Shown one piece after another: positions 53,283 through 62,372 of a stretch of 64,000 nt of DNA. Source of the stretch: Bradyrhizobium amphicarpaeae. GTDB lineage: Bacteria; Pseudomonadota; Alphaproteobacteria; Rhizobiales; Xanthobacteraceae. Every line of letters begins with the position of its first letter. The first letter of the stretch is position 1. Made by a program: the position numbers and the translations under genes. The DNA lies in assembly GCF_002266435.3 (NCBI RefSeq), contig NZ_CP029426.2, positions 4,556,001 to 4,620,000 of the forward strand. The letters run 5' to 3'. The notes beneath the pieces were generated by a model. It ran no database searches. It was not told where the DNA came from and worked only from the letters and a program-made list of their open reading frames with translations.

Positions 53283-54641
53283 TTGAGCATCACCACCGAT
53301 CAACTGCGCGCGCGCGCCGCGGGTACGCTTTGGCTGCGTCTGGCGGCGGTCGCCCTGCCGCTGCTGATGATCGCGCCGGCGTTCTGGAACGGCTACCCGC
53401 TGTTGCAATGGGATACCGGCGGCTATCTGGCGCGCTGGTACGAGGGCTATCTCGTTCCCAGCCGCTCCACGGTGTTCGGGCTCTATCTGCACTACGGCGA
53501 GAGCTTCGGTTTCTGGATCAACCTCGGGGTCCAGTCGCTGGCGACGCTGTGGCTGCTGCAGCTCACCCTGCGCGTGCTCTCGATGATGCAGACCTTCCGC
53601 TTCGTCGCGATCAGCCTCTGCCTGATCGTGTCGACCGCGCTGCCCTGGCTTGCGAGCATGCTGCTCACCGACATCTTTGCCGGGCTCGCGGTGCTGTCGC
53701 TGTTTCTGCTGGTCGTCGGCGCCGGCCGCACCTCGACGCTGGAAAAGATCGCGCTGTTCGTCTTCACCGCCTTTGCCGCGGCCACCCACAGCGCCACGCT
53801 CGGCGTGTTGCTCGGCCTCTGCGTCGCGGGCTGGATGGTGCGGCCGTTTCTGAAGGATCGCCTGCCGGTCGCCGGCCTGGCGCAGGCGAGCCTCACCATC
53901 GTCGCGGGCGCGGTGATGCTGGTCTCGGCGAATTATGCGCTGTCAGGCAAGGTCGCCTGGACGCCCGGTGGCACCGGCGTCGCGTTCGGGCGCATGATGC
54001 AGGACGGCATCGTCGCGCAATATCTGAACGACCATTGCCCGCGCGAGCGCTACAAGCTCTGTCCCTATCGCAACGAATTGCCGGCGACCGCCGACGAATT
54101 CCTGTGGGGCAAGAGCGTGTTCAACGCGCTCGGCCGTTTCGAAGGCCTGAACGACGAGATGGGCAGCATCGTCGTGCAGTCGCTGAAGGACTATCCGCTC
54201 TGGCAGGCCGGCGCCGCGCTGCGCGCGATGGGCCAGCAATTGCTGCATGTCGCGACCGGCGAAGGCACCAACGGCTGGATCCCCCACACCCGCGGCATCA
54301 TCGAGCGCTACGTGCCTTCGCAGGCGGCGCCGATGCGCGCGGCGCGTCAGCAGAATTGGGGCATCAATTTCGACTATGTGAACTGGCTGCATGTCCCGGT
54401 CGCGCTGGCCTCGATGCTGGCGCTGGTTGCCCTGCTCGGCCGCGCGTTGGCACACCGCCGGCTCGACGATTTGACACTGCTGGCGGCAACCGTGACCCTC
54501 GCTCTGCTCGGCAACGCCTTCATCTGCGCCGTCATCTCCGGCCCCCACGACCGCTACGGCGCAAGGATGGTGTGGGTTGCGACGTTCGTGGTGCTGATGG
54601 CGGTGGGGCGGAGGGTTGGGGAGGACGGCAAGGCGCGGTGA
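53283..54641 (+). CDS. Polytopic membrane protein, possible GT-C-type glycosyltransferase
   Basis: About 452 residues with around eight to ten membrane helices. The first extracytoplasmic loop carries WDTGGYLARWYEGYLVPSRS, reminiscent of the acidic (E/D)-motif loop of GT-C glycosyltransferases, and a large soluble loop follows (about 220-345, with CPRERYKLCPYRNELP). TTG at 53283 has GGGAAGC upstream. The glycosyltransferase idea is a guess from topology. Confidence 0.78.
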   Translation: MSITTDQLRARAAGTLWLRLAAVALPLLMIAPAFWNGYPLLQWDTGGYLARWYEGYLVPSRSTVFGLYLHYGESFGFWINLGVQSLATLWLLQLTLRVLSMMQTFRFVAISLCLIVSTALPWLASMLLTDIFAGLAVLSLFLLVVGAGRTSTLEKIALFVFTAFAAATHSATLGVLLGLCVAGWMVRPFLKDRLPVAGLAQASLTIVAGAVMLVSANYALSGKVAWTPGGTGVAFGRMMQDGIVAQYLNDHCPRERYKLCPYRNELPATADEFLWGKSVFNALGRFEGLNDEMGSIVVQSLKDYPLWQAGAALRAMGQQLLHVATGEGTNGWIPHTRGIIERYVPSQAAPMRAARQQNWGINFDYVNWLHVPVALASMLALVALLGRALAHRRLDDLTLLAATVTLALLGNAFICAVISGPHDRYGARMVWVATFVVLMAVGRRVGEDGKAR

Positions 54642-54755
54642 GATTGGTTGAAGGGGCATCGGGGGTTGGCCTCTTGTTTAAGCATGACCCCCGCGCCCCA
54701 TTTACGGAGGTCAAGCGTTTGGTAGGTTTGCCGTCCTTCAGCCTGAGGGCGAACA

Positions 54756-54995
54756 ATGAAGCAGATACTTTGTGTTATAGCTTTTGTCATGATTGCAACC
54801 TCGGCTCGTGCGCAGCTCACATCTGAGCCCGCGCCAGGGACGCTGCCGGCCGGTCAGAGTGTGCTCGTCGATGACGGCACGTGTGGGCCAGGAAAGATCA
54901 AGAAAGTCACTGGCGGTAGCGACACGAATATGACGACGGGTCAAGCGATCAAAGGCGGATCCGGCCGAAAGAGAACCTGCATCAAGAAGCCTTAG
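54756..54995 (+). CDS. Small exported protein, DUF6719-like
   Basis: About 79 residues: signal peptide MKQILCVIAFVMIATSARA, then SEPAPGTLPAGQSVLVDDGT, CGPGKIKKVTGGSD and a Cys-containing RTCIKK tail. Two Cys could form one disulfide. Unknown function. Confidence 0.75.
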   Translation: MKQILCVIAFVMIATSARAQLTSEPAPGTLPAGQSVLVDDGTCGPGKIKKVTGGSDTNMTTGQAIKGGSGRKRTCIKKP

Positions 54996-55131
54996 AAGCG
55001 CCAGCAGGAGGTCGCCCAATCGGCGGCCTCTCTCCTAGCTGCCGCACTTTCTTGAAGGTAGCGAACGGGGCGATAGACCTAGGCAGACGCCGCTTGAGCC
55101 GATAGTCTTGCCCCTTTGGAGCACAGATCAT

Positions 55132-55506
55132 TTGGCCAAGTTTTATTTATTGCTCGCGATTTCGATATCAGCTTTCTACTTCTCGGCCAGCGCCGACGAG
55201 GGGATGAAGATCCAATTCTCATTTGGGCCGACCAAACCCTGTACGACCGTTTTTCCAAATCCCGAGATTCGGCTCAAGCACGTTCCAGCGGAGACCCGCA
55301 CGGTCATAGTGAGGTTTCGCAGAGAGAAGGACTACGAGATGGGCGGCCAAGAGATACCGCTTCCCTCGGATCACCTCATAAAATCCGAAAGCTTGAGGAC
55401 CTGGGGCCCGTGTAATTCTGGCCTCTATACCTACGAGGTCATCGCTAAAGCCAGCACGGGGGCTGTTTTGGCGAAAGCTGAATGGTCGGAGCCCTACCCT
55501 CCGTAA
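55132..55506 (+). CDS. Small exported protein of unknown function
   Basis: About 124 residues from TTG at 55132 (GGAG about 10 bases upstream): signal peptide (AKFYLLLAISISAFYFSASA), then a mature domain with beta-strand-like segments (TVIVRFRREKDYEMGGQEIP, WGPCNSGLYTYEVIAKA). Faint resemblance to the PEBP fold (G-P-C/Y-T-Y-E-V); not convincing. Sequence is lower in GC than its neighbours. Confidence 0.6.
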   Translation: MAKFYLLLAISISAFYFSASADEGMKIQFSFGPTKPCTTVFPNPEIRLKHVPAETRTVIVRFRREKDYEMGGQEIPLPSDHLIKSESLRTWGPCNSGLYTYEVIAKASTGAVLAKAEWSEPYPP

Positions 55507-55507
55507 A

Positions 55508-55605
55508 GCCCGCAGGATCGGTAGAGCACCAGCGAAACCCATCAATCCGTTCGCCGCTGACGAAGCATGATGGGTTTCGCAAGGGCTCAACCCATCCTAC
55601 GCGCT
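55508..55605. repeat. Palindromic dispersed repeat, family E, copy 1
   Basis: About 98 bases with GCGAAACCCATCAATCCG...GCATGATGGGTTTCGC arms; the outer arm GCAGGATCGGTAGAGC is partly decayed relative to CAACCCATCCTACGC. Nearly the same as 57195-57293. Confidence 0.85.
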
Positions 55606-55691
55606 GGCCTCTATGCTGATGAGATTTGGATGAAGCGTCCTCGCGCTTGGCTTCGTCCAAGCAGCGAGCGCATTCATTCGCCCCCATGTTT

Positions 55692-56105
55692 TCACACCGC
55701 CTTGGCGAGCGCGATCAGCCGGAAATCCTCCAGCGCCGCGTGCCGATGCGGGGCGACTTCGCGCCGGTAGGTCTCGGTGTCGACGATCGAGCGGAAGGTG
55801 GCGAAATCGCCGTATTCATTGATTGCCGCTTCGTCCCAGCGTTCGCTTGGCGAGCCGACGAGGCTCGCCAGGACCGGTCCGGAGAACATCCGCACCAGCG
55901 GCTTACCGGCCGCCAGACGCCGGAATGCCGGCCTGTAGCGTTCGTTAAAGGCTTCGCGGCCTGAGCAGGGCGCGGCGTCGAATCCGTCCTCGTAATGCGC
56001 ATGGGCGCGGTAGCGCAGCAGATTGAGCATATAGACCGGCTGGCCGGGCGGAATCGCGCGCTCGGCGGCATCAAGGGCTTGCAGGGTGATTTCGATGAGG
56101 TTCAT
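55692..56105 (-). CDS. DUF1330-like small protein
   Basis: About 137 residues: MNLIEITLQALDAAERA, VYMLNLLRYRAHAHYEDGF, FNERYRPAFRRLAAGK and WDEAAINEYGDFATFRSIVD. This is the ferredoxin-like dimeric barrel of DUF1330/EthD-type proteins, which often bind or oxidise small aromatic compounds. Divergent from the LysR gene at 56213. Confidence 0.78.
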   Translation of the reverse strand: MNLIEITLQALDAAERAIPPGQPVYMLNLLRYRAHAHYEDGFDAAPCSGREAFNERYRPAFRRLAAGKPLVRMFSGPVLASLVGSPSERWDEAAINEYGDFATFRSIVDTETYRREVAPHRHAALEDFRLIALAKAV

Positions 56106-56178
56106 GGGACGTCTCGCGTTCCCAGCGCCGCAGAATGCGCGCTGACGTTCTGCATGTAGCCGTTCGGGAATGGCCCTT

Positions 56179-56212
56179 GTAGTGACCACACAGCCATGAC
56201 TATGTGGACTAC
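56179..56212. promoter_or_regulatory. Candidate LysR operator between divergent genes
   Basis: GTAGTGACCACA (56179-56190) and TGTGGACTAC (56203-56212) are inverted, with AGT/ACT and CCACA/TGTGG halves. The right arm touches the start codon at 56213. Confidence 0.4.
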
Positions 56213-57148
56213 ATGTCCACAACGACTTTGCCTCCCGACCTCTCGCGTCTCCTCGCCTTCGTCCGCGTCGTCGAGGCGGGCTCCTTTGCCGAAGCCGCGC
56301 GGCGGGCGGGGACGACCACCTCGGCGATGTCCAAGGCGGTCGCCCGCTTCGAAAAGGCGCGCGGGTTGCGGCTTTTGCATCGCTCCACCCATTCGTTGGC
56401 GCTCACTGAGGAGGGCGACAGGCTGATGGCGGCGGGACGCGCGTTGGTCGAGAGTCTCGCCCGTGTCCAATCCGCGCTCGGCGAAGTCGCGCGCGACGAG
56501 GGCGGACGGGTGCGCGTGACCGCCCCCGCCTCGTTCGCGCGCGCCTGCATCCTGCCGCGACTGCCCGCGTTCCTGCGGGAACGCCCGGAAATCGAGATCG
56601 AAGTCAAATTCCGCAACGAGATTCTCGATCTCGCGGCGGAAGGCGTCGACATCGCAATCCGTTCAGGGCCGCTCGACCGCGCGCCCGGCCATCACGTGCG
56701 GCGTCTTTGCACGTTCTCCTGGATCGCTTGCGCCTCGCCTGCCTATCTGAAAGCGCGCGGCACGCCGACTAGTCCGGACGAGCTTTCTGCGCACGACCAC
56801 GTCGGCTTCCGGAATCCCGCGAACGGTCAGATCCTGACCTGGCGCTTTGCCAACCCGCGGGGCAAAGGAGCCATTCGCGTCACGCCCAAGCCCAAGCACA
56901 TTTGCGACGACGCGCACGCTTCGCTCGCTTTGATGGTGAATGGGTTCGGGGTCGGCTGGGGGCCGGCGTGGCTCGTCGAGGAAGACCTTCGCGCCGGCCG
57001 GCTGGTCGAAGTGCTTGCGCCCTGGCGCGCGTCTGGAGAACCGCTATGGATGCTGCGGACCTCCGACCGCCGCCCGCCCCTGCGCACGCAACGCGTCATG
57101 TCGTTCCTCACCACGCTTGCCGCTGGGTTCAGCGACAAGGCGGTGTGA
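56213..57148 (+). CDS. LysR-family transcriptional regulator
   Basis: About 311 residues. N-terminal HTH LSRLLAFVRVVEAGSFAEAARRAGTTTSAMSKAVARFEKARGLRLL, then the LysR effector domain (GRVRVTAPASFARACILPRL, the opening of the substrate domain). Regulates the divergent DUF1330-like gene, most likely. An in-frame GTG at 56204 is an alternative start. Confidence 0.93.
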   Translation: MSTTTLPPDLSRLLAFVRVVEAGSFAEAARRAGTTTSAMSKAVARFEKARGLRLLHRSTHSLALTEEGDRLMAAGRALVESLARVQSALGEVARDEGGRVRVTAPASFARACILPRLPAFLRERPEIEIEVKFRNEILDLAAEGVDIAIRSGPLDRAPGHHVRRLCTFSWIACASPAYLKARGTPTSPDELSAHDHVGFRNPANGQILTWRFANPRGKGAIRVTPKPKHICDDAHASLALMVNGFGVGWGPAWLVEEDLRAGRLVEVLAPWRASGEPLWMLRTSDRRPPLRTQRVMSFLTTLAAGFSDKAV

Positions 57149-57194
57149 AGCATCGGTCGTCACCGAAGTTCGGGCGCCAGGAAACTGAGCTCCA

Positions 57195-57293
57195 GCCCGC
57201 AGGATGGGTAGAGCGCCAGCGAAACCCATCAATCCGTTCGCCGCTGACGAAGCATGATGGGTTTCGCAAGAGCTCTACCCATCCTACGGGCTG
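57195..57293. repeat. Palindromic dispersed repeat, family E, copy 2
   Basis: GCCCGCAGGATGGGTAGAGC at the left is inverted as GCTCTACCCATCCTACGGGC at the right, with CGAAACCCATCAATCCG/GCATGATGGGTTTCG inside. About 99 bases. Confidence 0.9.
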
Positions 57294-57319
57294 AACTTCA
57301 AATAGGCTTTGAGCTTCGC

Positions 57320-57664
57320 TCAGGTTGAAGTTCCGTGGCGACTTGATGTTACGGCGCGAAGTTCAGCGAGATCTGCGATGCGCTGCAATGGCGAAAAATC
57401 CACTTTCCACAGATCGAGCTCAAACAATTCCCCTCGCTGATCGACATTGAGCGCGACTGAGACGATCACGCCATCTGCATCATGGAATTCGGCTTCACCG
57501 ACACACCTGCCGAAGCGTCGGTCTGGGCTGCCGACGAAGCGAATACTACCCATTCCACCGTCGTTCATTTCCTCGACGAGGTGGAAACGGCCATTCGAAG
57601 GTGACGACGGCCCCAGAATATAGACGATCAAGTCACGCTCTTCGGCTGTCAGTGCGCGTGGCAT
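57320..57664 (-). CDS. Small protein of unknown function
   Basis: About 114 residues: MPRALTAEERDLIVYILGPS followed by FHLVEEMNDGGMGSIRFVGS and a strand-rich C-terminus (EAEFHDADGVIVSVALNVD). It resembles a DUF6984-like family of small bacterial proteins; not certain. The frame extends upstream to 57799 but overlaps the neighbouring hydrolase gene's end. Confidence 0.65.
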   Translation of the reverse strand: MPRALTAEERDLIVYILGPSSPSNGRFHLVEEMNDGGMGSIRFVGSPDRRFGRCVGEAEFHDADGVIVSVALNVDQRGELFELDLWKVDFSPLQRIADLAELRAVTSSRHGTST

Positions 57665-57795
57665 CTTCCTGCTCGCAGCTTCTAGCGAGCTTCGATTATA
57701 CCATGCTGGACTCGAGATGTCCGCGTCTCGCCCTGAGCCGACGACCCGACCTCTCGCCATGACGCTTGCAAGAACTCCAGCTGGTCGCCGTCGCC

Positions 57796-58551
57796 TCATC
57801 CCCGCCGGGCCAAAAACTCCAGCACGCCATTCTTGTACACCTTGTCGCCCACTGCGCGCATGTGGTCGCGGTTGGGAATGTCCAGCACTTCCGAGCCCGG
57901 GATGATCGCTCCGAGCGCGCTGGCACTTCCTGCGACATCGTCGGTCGAGCCGACCGCGATCAGCACGGGCACGTCGATGCGCGCGGCTTCGTCTCTCGTC
58001 ATGAGATCGCGCGTGCCGCGCAGGCAGGCGGCGAGCGCGCGGCGGTCGGAGCGGGTTTGGTCCGCAAACGCGCGAAACGTGCGACCGACGGGATCGGTGA
58101 CGTCGTCGAGATCCGGCGCTTCCAGCGCCTCGGCGACGTTCTCGCCGGGGCCGGTGCCCTCGATCAGGCCGCCGATGCCGATGCCGCCGAGGATCGCCGA
58201 GCGCAGCCGCTGCGGCTCGTTGAGCGAGAGCCAGGCGGTCATCCGGCCGCCCATCGAATAGCCCATGATATCGGCCTGCGGGATGGCGAGATGATCCATC
58301 AGCGCGAGCACGTCGCCGGCCATCACGGGAATCGAATATTGGGCGGGCTCGTAGAGCTTCTCGCTTTCACCATGGCCGCGATTGTCGAGCGCGATGACAC
58401 GGCGCCCGTTCTTGCGCAGCTCAGAGACCCAGGTCGGATAGACCCAGTTGACGTTCTTGCTGGAGGCGAAGCCGTGCACCAAGATGATCGGATCGCCCTC
58501 GCCTTCGTCGAGATAGGCAATTTCAACGGCGCCGTTGTGAAAGCTCGGCAT
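57796..58551 (-). CDS. Alpha/beta-fold hydrolase
   Basis: About 251 residues. HG-F-A oxyanion loop (LVHGFASSK), nucleophile GYSMGG, catalytic acid region (VGSTDDVAGS) and His in RDHMRAVG. Likely esterase or lactonase. GGAAC precedes ATG at 58551. Confidence 0.94.
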   Translation of the reverse strand: MPSFHNGAVEIAYLDEGEGDPIILVHGFASSKNVNWVYPTWVSELRKNGRRVIALDNRGHGESEKLYEPAQYSIPVMAGDVLALMDHLAIPQADIMGYSMGGRMTAWLSLNEPQRLRSAILGGIGIGGLIEGTGPGENVAEALEAPDLDDVTDPVGRTFRAFADQTRSDRRALAACLRGTRDLMTRDEAARIDVPVLIAVGSTDDVAGSASALGAIIPGSEVLDIPNRDHMRAVGDKVYKNGVLEFLARRG

Positions 58552-58586
58552 CAGCAGTTCCGTAGTGTTGTGGGGAGTGATTGATC

Positions 58587-59723
58587 TTAGGCCGTGACGG
58601 CCGTGCTTGCCAGAGCCGTATCGGCTGCGATCCGCGCCCGGCGTAAGCGCCGCGCTCTCTTCCGATCGCACCAGGCCTGGGTCAGGCGTTCGGTGGTCGC
58701 CTTGATCGACGAGAGAAGGCCGAACAGCGTCAGTGCCGCACCGAACAGCCACAGCGCCAGATCGAACGCGCCGCCGATCAGCAGCAGCGCGCCGCGGCCG
58801 AGCAGCTTCATGATCGCGCGCGCCTTGCCGCCCTGCGCTTCGGCAAGCCGCGCCGCGCGCGCGACGTCCTTGGGGCCTTCGGCGATGCGGAGCGTATCCA
58901 TCGCCCCGCGCGTGCCGGTCTTCTCCGCGACGCGCGTGACGTCCTTGCCGAGCCGGACCAGCGCACCGGCCTTCTCCGCCCGGAACGCGGCCTTGATCGC
59001 GCTGACGGTATCGCGCGGCCGCAGCACCGAGCCCGATACCACCGCATTGCGCAGCGCCGGCGTGTCGACGACGTCGCGCGCGGAACGGCCGGCCCAGACG
59101 GCGAGCCCCTCGCCGAGCCGCCCGACCTTGCGCGCATCCTTAACCAGCGTCAGTCCGGCGCGCACCGGCGCAGCACCGCCGACGGACACGTAGGTGGCCG
59201 CCGTCACCGCAAGGCCCGCGGCCGCCAACCCGAGCACGAGGCGGTCGGTATCCTCGCCCATGGCCAGATGCTTGCCCTCGCGCACCACGTCCCTGATGTC
59301 GCCGATCACGAAGAGATCGCCCGCCACCGTCCCGGACAGGCTCGCGACGTCGTCGGCATTGCCGGTCACGAGCCCGGTGGCGAACCGTTTGGCGAAATGC
59401 GAGCTGGAACCTTCGGCCTTGACCGCGTCATTGACGCGGCTCAAGAGGTCGTCAGGCAGCGCGATATTGCGGTCACGCGCGAGCGCGACGAAACTGTCGG
59501 CGAGATCGGCATCGCCGGCGGCGAGCGCGGCTTCGACGTGGTCCTGGACCAGGCGGTCATTGTGCCGCAGCACTTGGTCGAGCTTGAGCTCGGAGAGCAC
59601 GGCTGGATCATCCTGGGCGGCGAGGATCGCGCCGGCCTCACGGGCGTGCGGTGCTACCTGCGCGAGCATGAAGCTGCACGCCGCGATACCGGTCAACGCT
59701 GTGCTGATTCGCAGCCACTTCAT
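58587..59723 (-). CDS. Membrane-associated protein of unknown function
   Basis: About 378 residues. N-terminal hydrophobic signal/anchor (ISTALTGIAACSFMLAQVA), a helix-rich centre with Asp/Ala-rich segments, two more hydrophobic helices (GLAAAGLAVTAATYVSVGGAA, ALLLIGGAFDLALWLFGAAL) and a basic cytoplasmic-looking tail with K-R-A-R-R-L-R-R-A-R. Family not recognised. Confidence 0.72.
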   Translation of the reverse strand: MKWLRISTALTGIAACSFMLAQVAPHAREAGAILAAQDDPAVLSELKLDQVLRHNDRLVQDHVEAALAAGDADLADSFVALARDRNIALPDDLLSRVNDAVKAEGSSSHFAKRFATGLVTGNADDVASLSGTVAGDLFVIGDIRDVVREGKHLAMGEDTDRLVLGLAAAGLAVTAATYVSVGGAAPVRAGLTLVKDARKVGRLGEGLAVWAGRSARDVVDTPALRNAVVSGSVLRPRDTVSAIKAAFRAEKAGALVRLGKDVTRVAEKTGTRGAMDTLRIAEGPKDVARAARLAEAQGGKARAIMKLLGRGALLLIGGAFDLALWLFGAALTLFGLLSSIKATTERLTQAWCDRKRARRLRRARIAADTALASTAVTA

Positions 59724-60031
59724 GTGGAAAAGCCCGGCGATCCCTGAAATCGTCTGCGCCTCAAGATTCGTCGTTCGGCGCAATTTGCTCGTCCCAGAGA
59801 CATAGTATGCCAAAATTGCGACACAACGTCCCCGACGAAAGAAGGGCTTCTCTCAGGCCTCAAGATTGTGTCGAATTTGCATGAGCAAATGAGCATGGGG
59901 CAATTGCGAACCTTTCGGTTCCGCTGGACTAGCAATCATCCACACCCGCCAGTATGGTCCGCGGCGCCTTAAAGATGCCGCGTCAGGTCTTGATTGTGTC
60001 TGCCGCCATTGCCACTCCAGGATGAGTTACG
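59724..60031. other. Gene-free stretch, nothing recognised
   Basis: About 308 bases between divergent genes with no convincing frame or hairpin. One promoter-sized AT-rich patch lies near 59800-59830. Confidence 0.45.
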
Positions 60032-60277
60032 ATGTCCGACCATGTTGTCCCGCACTTCCATAACGATGCCGGTGTCCCCGTCATCGAGATCGGCTCGCAA
60101 GAGTTCATGTGCGTGGGCGCCAACCCTCCGTTCGACCATCCGCACGTCTTCCTGGACCTCGGCAACGACAACGAGATCATCTGCCCCTACTGCTCGACGC
60201 TGTACCGTTTCGCCGCCGACCTGAAGGCCGGCGAAGCCCGCCCGCCGGAATGCGTCCTGAAGGACAAGGTGGCCTGA
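60032..60277 (+). CDS. Zinc-finger protein, NDUFS6-like
   Basis: About 81 residues with C-x-x-C (ICPYCSTLYRF) and an N-terminal GAxPPFDHPHVFLDLG region. This is the small zinc-binding protein of complex I/NDUFS6 type often found as a stand-alone gene. AGGATGAG lies 5-6 bases before ATG. Confidence 0.9.
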   Translation: MSDHVVPHFHNDAGVPVIEIGSQEFMCVGANPPFDHPHVFLDLGNDNEIICPYCSTLYRFAADLKAGEARPPECVLKDKVA

Positions 60278-60296
60278 CCCCGCCCTTCGGTCAGGG

Positions 60297-61499
60297 GTGG
60301 CGCTCTCCCGCACGATTGTCATCGCCGGTGCCGGCATCGGTGGACTGACGGCTGCGCTGGCGCTGGCAGCCCGTGGCTTCCGAATCGTCGTGCTGGAAAA
60401 GGCCGAGCGGCTCGAGGAAGTCGGCGCAGGCCTGCAACTCTCCCCCAATGCCAGCCGCGTGCTGGTCGAGCTCGGCCTCGCCGAGCGCCTCACGTCGCGC
60501 GCCGTCACGCCGGAGGCAGTCTCGATCATGAGCGCGCGGGCCGGCGGCGAATTGTTGCGCATGCCGCTCGGCGAAGCCGCCTCGCTGCGGGCCGGCGCCC
60601 CCTATTGGGTGATCCACCGCGCCGACCTGCAATCGGCGCTGGCGGGCGCCGTGGCCGAGCATCCCGACATCGACCTGAAGCTCGGCGCGACCTTCGAAGA
60701 CGTCGCACCCCATGCCAAGGGGCTCACGGTGGTCCATCGCAGCGGCACGATCCGCCGCAGCGATCTCGCCAGCGCGCTGATCGGCGCCGACGGCATCTGG
60801 TCGACCGTGCGCCAGCATCTGTTTCCCGAGGTGCAGCCGCGCTTCTCCGGGCTGATCGCCTGGCGCGGCACGCTGGATGCCACGCAGCTGCCGAAGGATT
60901 ACACCGCGCGCCGGGTGCAGCTGTGGATGGGCCCGAATGCCCATCTCGTCGCCTATCCGATCGCGGGCGGACGCCAGATCAACGTGGTCGCCGTGTTGCC
61001 GGGCACCTGGAACAGGCCGGGCTGGAGCACGCCCGGCGATCCGCTCGAGGTGATGGATGCCTTCGCCGCGCCGCGCTGGCCCGCCTCGGCGCGCATGATG
61101 CTCGCCACGGTCGACAGCTGGCGGAAATGGGCGCTGTTCGGCGTGCCCGACGGCTGCCCCTGGAGCAAGGGTGCGGTGGCGCTGCTCGGCGATTCCGTGC
61201 ATGCGATGCTGCCTTTTGCAGCGCAGGGCGCCGGCATGGCGATCGAGGATGCCGCGGTGCTCGCCCGGCACCTCAGCCTTGAAGCCGCCGAGAGCAGCGC
61301 GGGCATCAGTGCTGCGCTGACGCAATACGGCCGTGCCCGTCAGGCGCGGGTGCGGCGCGTGCAGCGGACCGCGCGGCAGCAGGGCCGCATCTATCATCTC
61401 GGCGGACCGCTGGCGGCCGCGCGCGATCTTGCGATCCGCGCGCTCGGCCCGGACCGCATGCTGGCGCGGCAGGACTGGATTTACGGTTGGCGGCCCTGA
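60297..61499 (+). CDS. FAD-dependent aromatic monooxygenase
   Basis: About 400 residues. GxGxxG FAD motif GAGIGGLTAALALAARG, the DG motif (GADGIWSTVRQ) and GD motif (LLGDSVHAMLPFAAQGAGMAIED) of class A hydroxylases such as salicylate 1-monooxygenase. GTG at 60297, 19 bases after the zinc-finger gene stop, so cotranscribed. Substrate unknown. Confidence 0.95.
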   Translation: MALSRTIVIAGAGIGGLTAALALAARGFRIVVLEKAERLEEVGAGLQLSPNASRVLVELGLAERLTSRAVTPEAVSIMSARAGGELLRMPLGEAASLRAGAPYWVIHRADLQSALAGAVAEHPDIDLKLGATFEDVAPHAKGLTVVHRSGTIRRSDLASALIGADGIWSTVRQHLFPEVQPRFSGLIAWRGTLDATQLPKDYTARRVQLWMGPNAHLVAYPIAGGRQINVVAVLPGTWNRPGWSTPGDPLEVMDAFAAPRWPASARMMLATVDSWRKWALFGVPDGCPWSKGAVALLGDSVHAMLPFAAQGAGMAIEDAAVLARHLSLEAAESSAGISAALTQYGRARQARVRRVQRTARQQGRIYHLGGPLAAARDLAIRALGPDRMLARQDWIYGWRP

Positions 61500-61524
61500 T
61501 GCGAAGCGCCGCCGGCGCCGCGCC

Positions 61525-61953
61525 TCAGCGCGACGCCTTGCCGGGTTTCGAAGCGGGCCTGGCGATCGCCGCAGGCGACAATGGCGTGGCAGGCGGCGTC
61601 GCCTCGGGCGGCGTTTCCCGGCACCGGTTGCGGCGCCAGGCGTCCTCGGCCATTTGCGACGACCCGCGCACGGCAACATAATCGTTGCGATAGGCGAGCT
61701 CGGATACCACGGCGCCGCCGGCCCCGGTCTCGGCCTTCTCCATCAGCCCCCGCAACTCGTCGGTGCGCTTGGCGAGCAATTTGCGCTCGGCCTCCAGCTG
61801 CTTGCAGTCGTACAGTTCGTATTTGGCGGGATCGGCGAAGGCCGGCGCGATCGTCTCGCTCATGCTGGCGCAGCCGGACAAGCCGGCGCCAGCCGCAAGC
61901 AGCGCGAGGAGCGCGCCGAAGCCGCGCGGCGATGTGAAAAACGAAGCAGCCAT
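61525..61953 (-). CDS. Small lipoprotein with coiled-coil segment
   Basis: About 142 residues. Lipobox LSGCAS (Cys about residue 28), then KYELYDCKQLEAERKLLAKRTDELRGLMEKAE, a helical stretch, and a Pro/Ala-rich tail. Convergent with the FAD monooxygenase. Confidence 0.78.
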   Translation of the reverse strand: MAASFFTSPRGFGALLALLAAGAGLSGCASMSETIAPAFADPAKYELYDCKQLEAERKLLAKRTDELRGLMEKAETGAGGAVVSELAYRNDYVAVRGSSQMAEDAWRRNRCRETPPEATPPATPLSPAAIARPASKPGKASR

Positions 61954-62109
61954 GCCGGATGAATAGTCCCCGTGGATTGAGAATGCCTAAAGCAACACCA
62001 GATGTCCGGATTGAGGCTTTGCCTTGTGCGCCCGGCTCGCTTAAGGAAGAACCGTCCCTCCGGGCCCAAAAAGCGCCAATTCCAGACGGCCAAGGATGGA
62101 CTTAAGTAT

Positions 62110-62127
62110 TTGATCTCGTTGGATCAA
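62110..62127 (+). promoter_or_regulatory. Palindrome just before the tRNA-Leu gene
   Basis: TTGATC-TCGTTG-GATCAA is a perfect 6-bp dyad next to the tRNA 5' end. It could belong to the tRNA promoter or leader; it does not fit a FixK/FNR box, whose halves lie closer together. Confidence 0.4.
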
Positions 62128-62216
62128 GCGGGCATGGCGGAATTGGTAGACGCAAGGGACTTAAAATCCCTCGGTGCGCAAGCGCTGTGCCGGTTCGACC
62201 CCGGCTGCCCGCACCA
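62128..62216 (+). tRNA. tRNA-Leu (UAA)
   Basis: Acceptor GCGGGCA pairs with TGCCCGC, followed by ACCA, so CCA is genomically encoded. Anticodon stem AGGGA/TCCCT encloses CTTAAAA, anticodon TAA at 62162-62164. A variable arm of about 14 bases (CGGTGCGCAAGCGCTG) fits tRNA-Leu. T-loop GGTTCGACCCC is standard. Confidence 0.97.
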
Positions 62217-62372
62217 CGAGCTCTGACGGCACCCTGCGTTGCGGGCAGCGATCGCGAGCGGACATTGAAGATTGATCCCTAGGCCATTCATGGCTCCGCG
62301 CAACATGGGGGCGCGCCGAAGATCGTGATCGGGCCGACCGCCAGGGTGGCGATCACCAGCTGAACGCGCCGA

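Noticed and set aside
53246..54826. Alternative frame over the polytopic membrane protein
   Set aside because: Arg/Ala/His-rich with no membrane helices, while the other frame has a coherent polytopic protein.
62110..62127. FixK/FNR box near tRNA-Leu
   Set aside because: The halves TTGATC/GATCAA are too far apart for TTGAT-N4-ATCAA.
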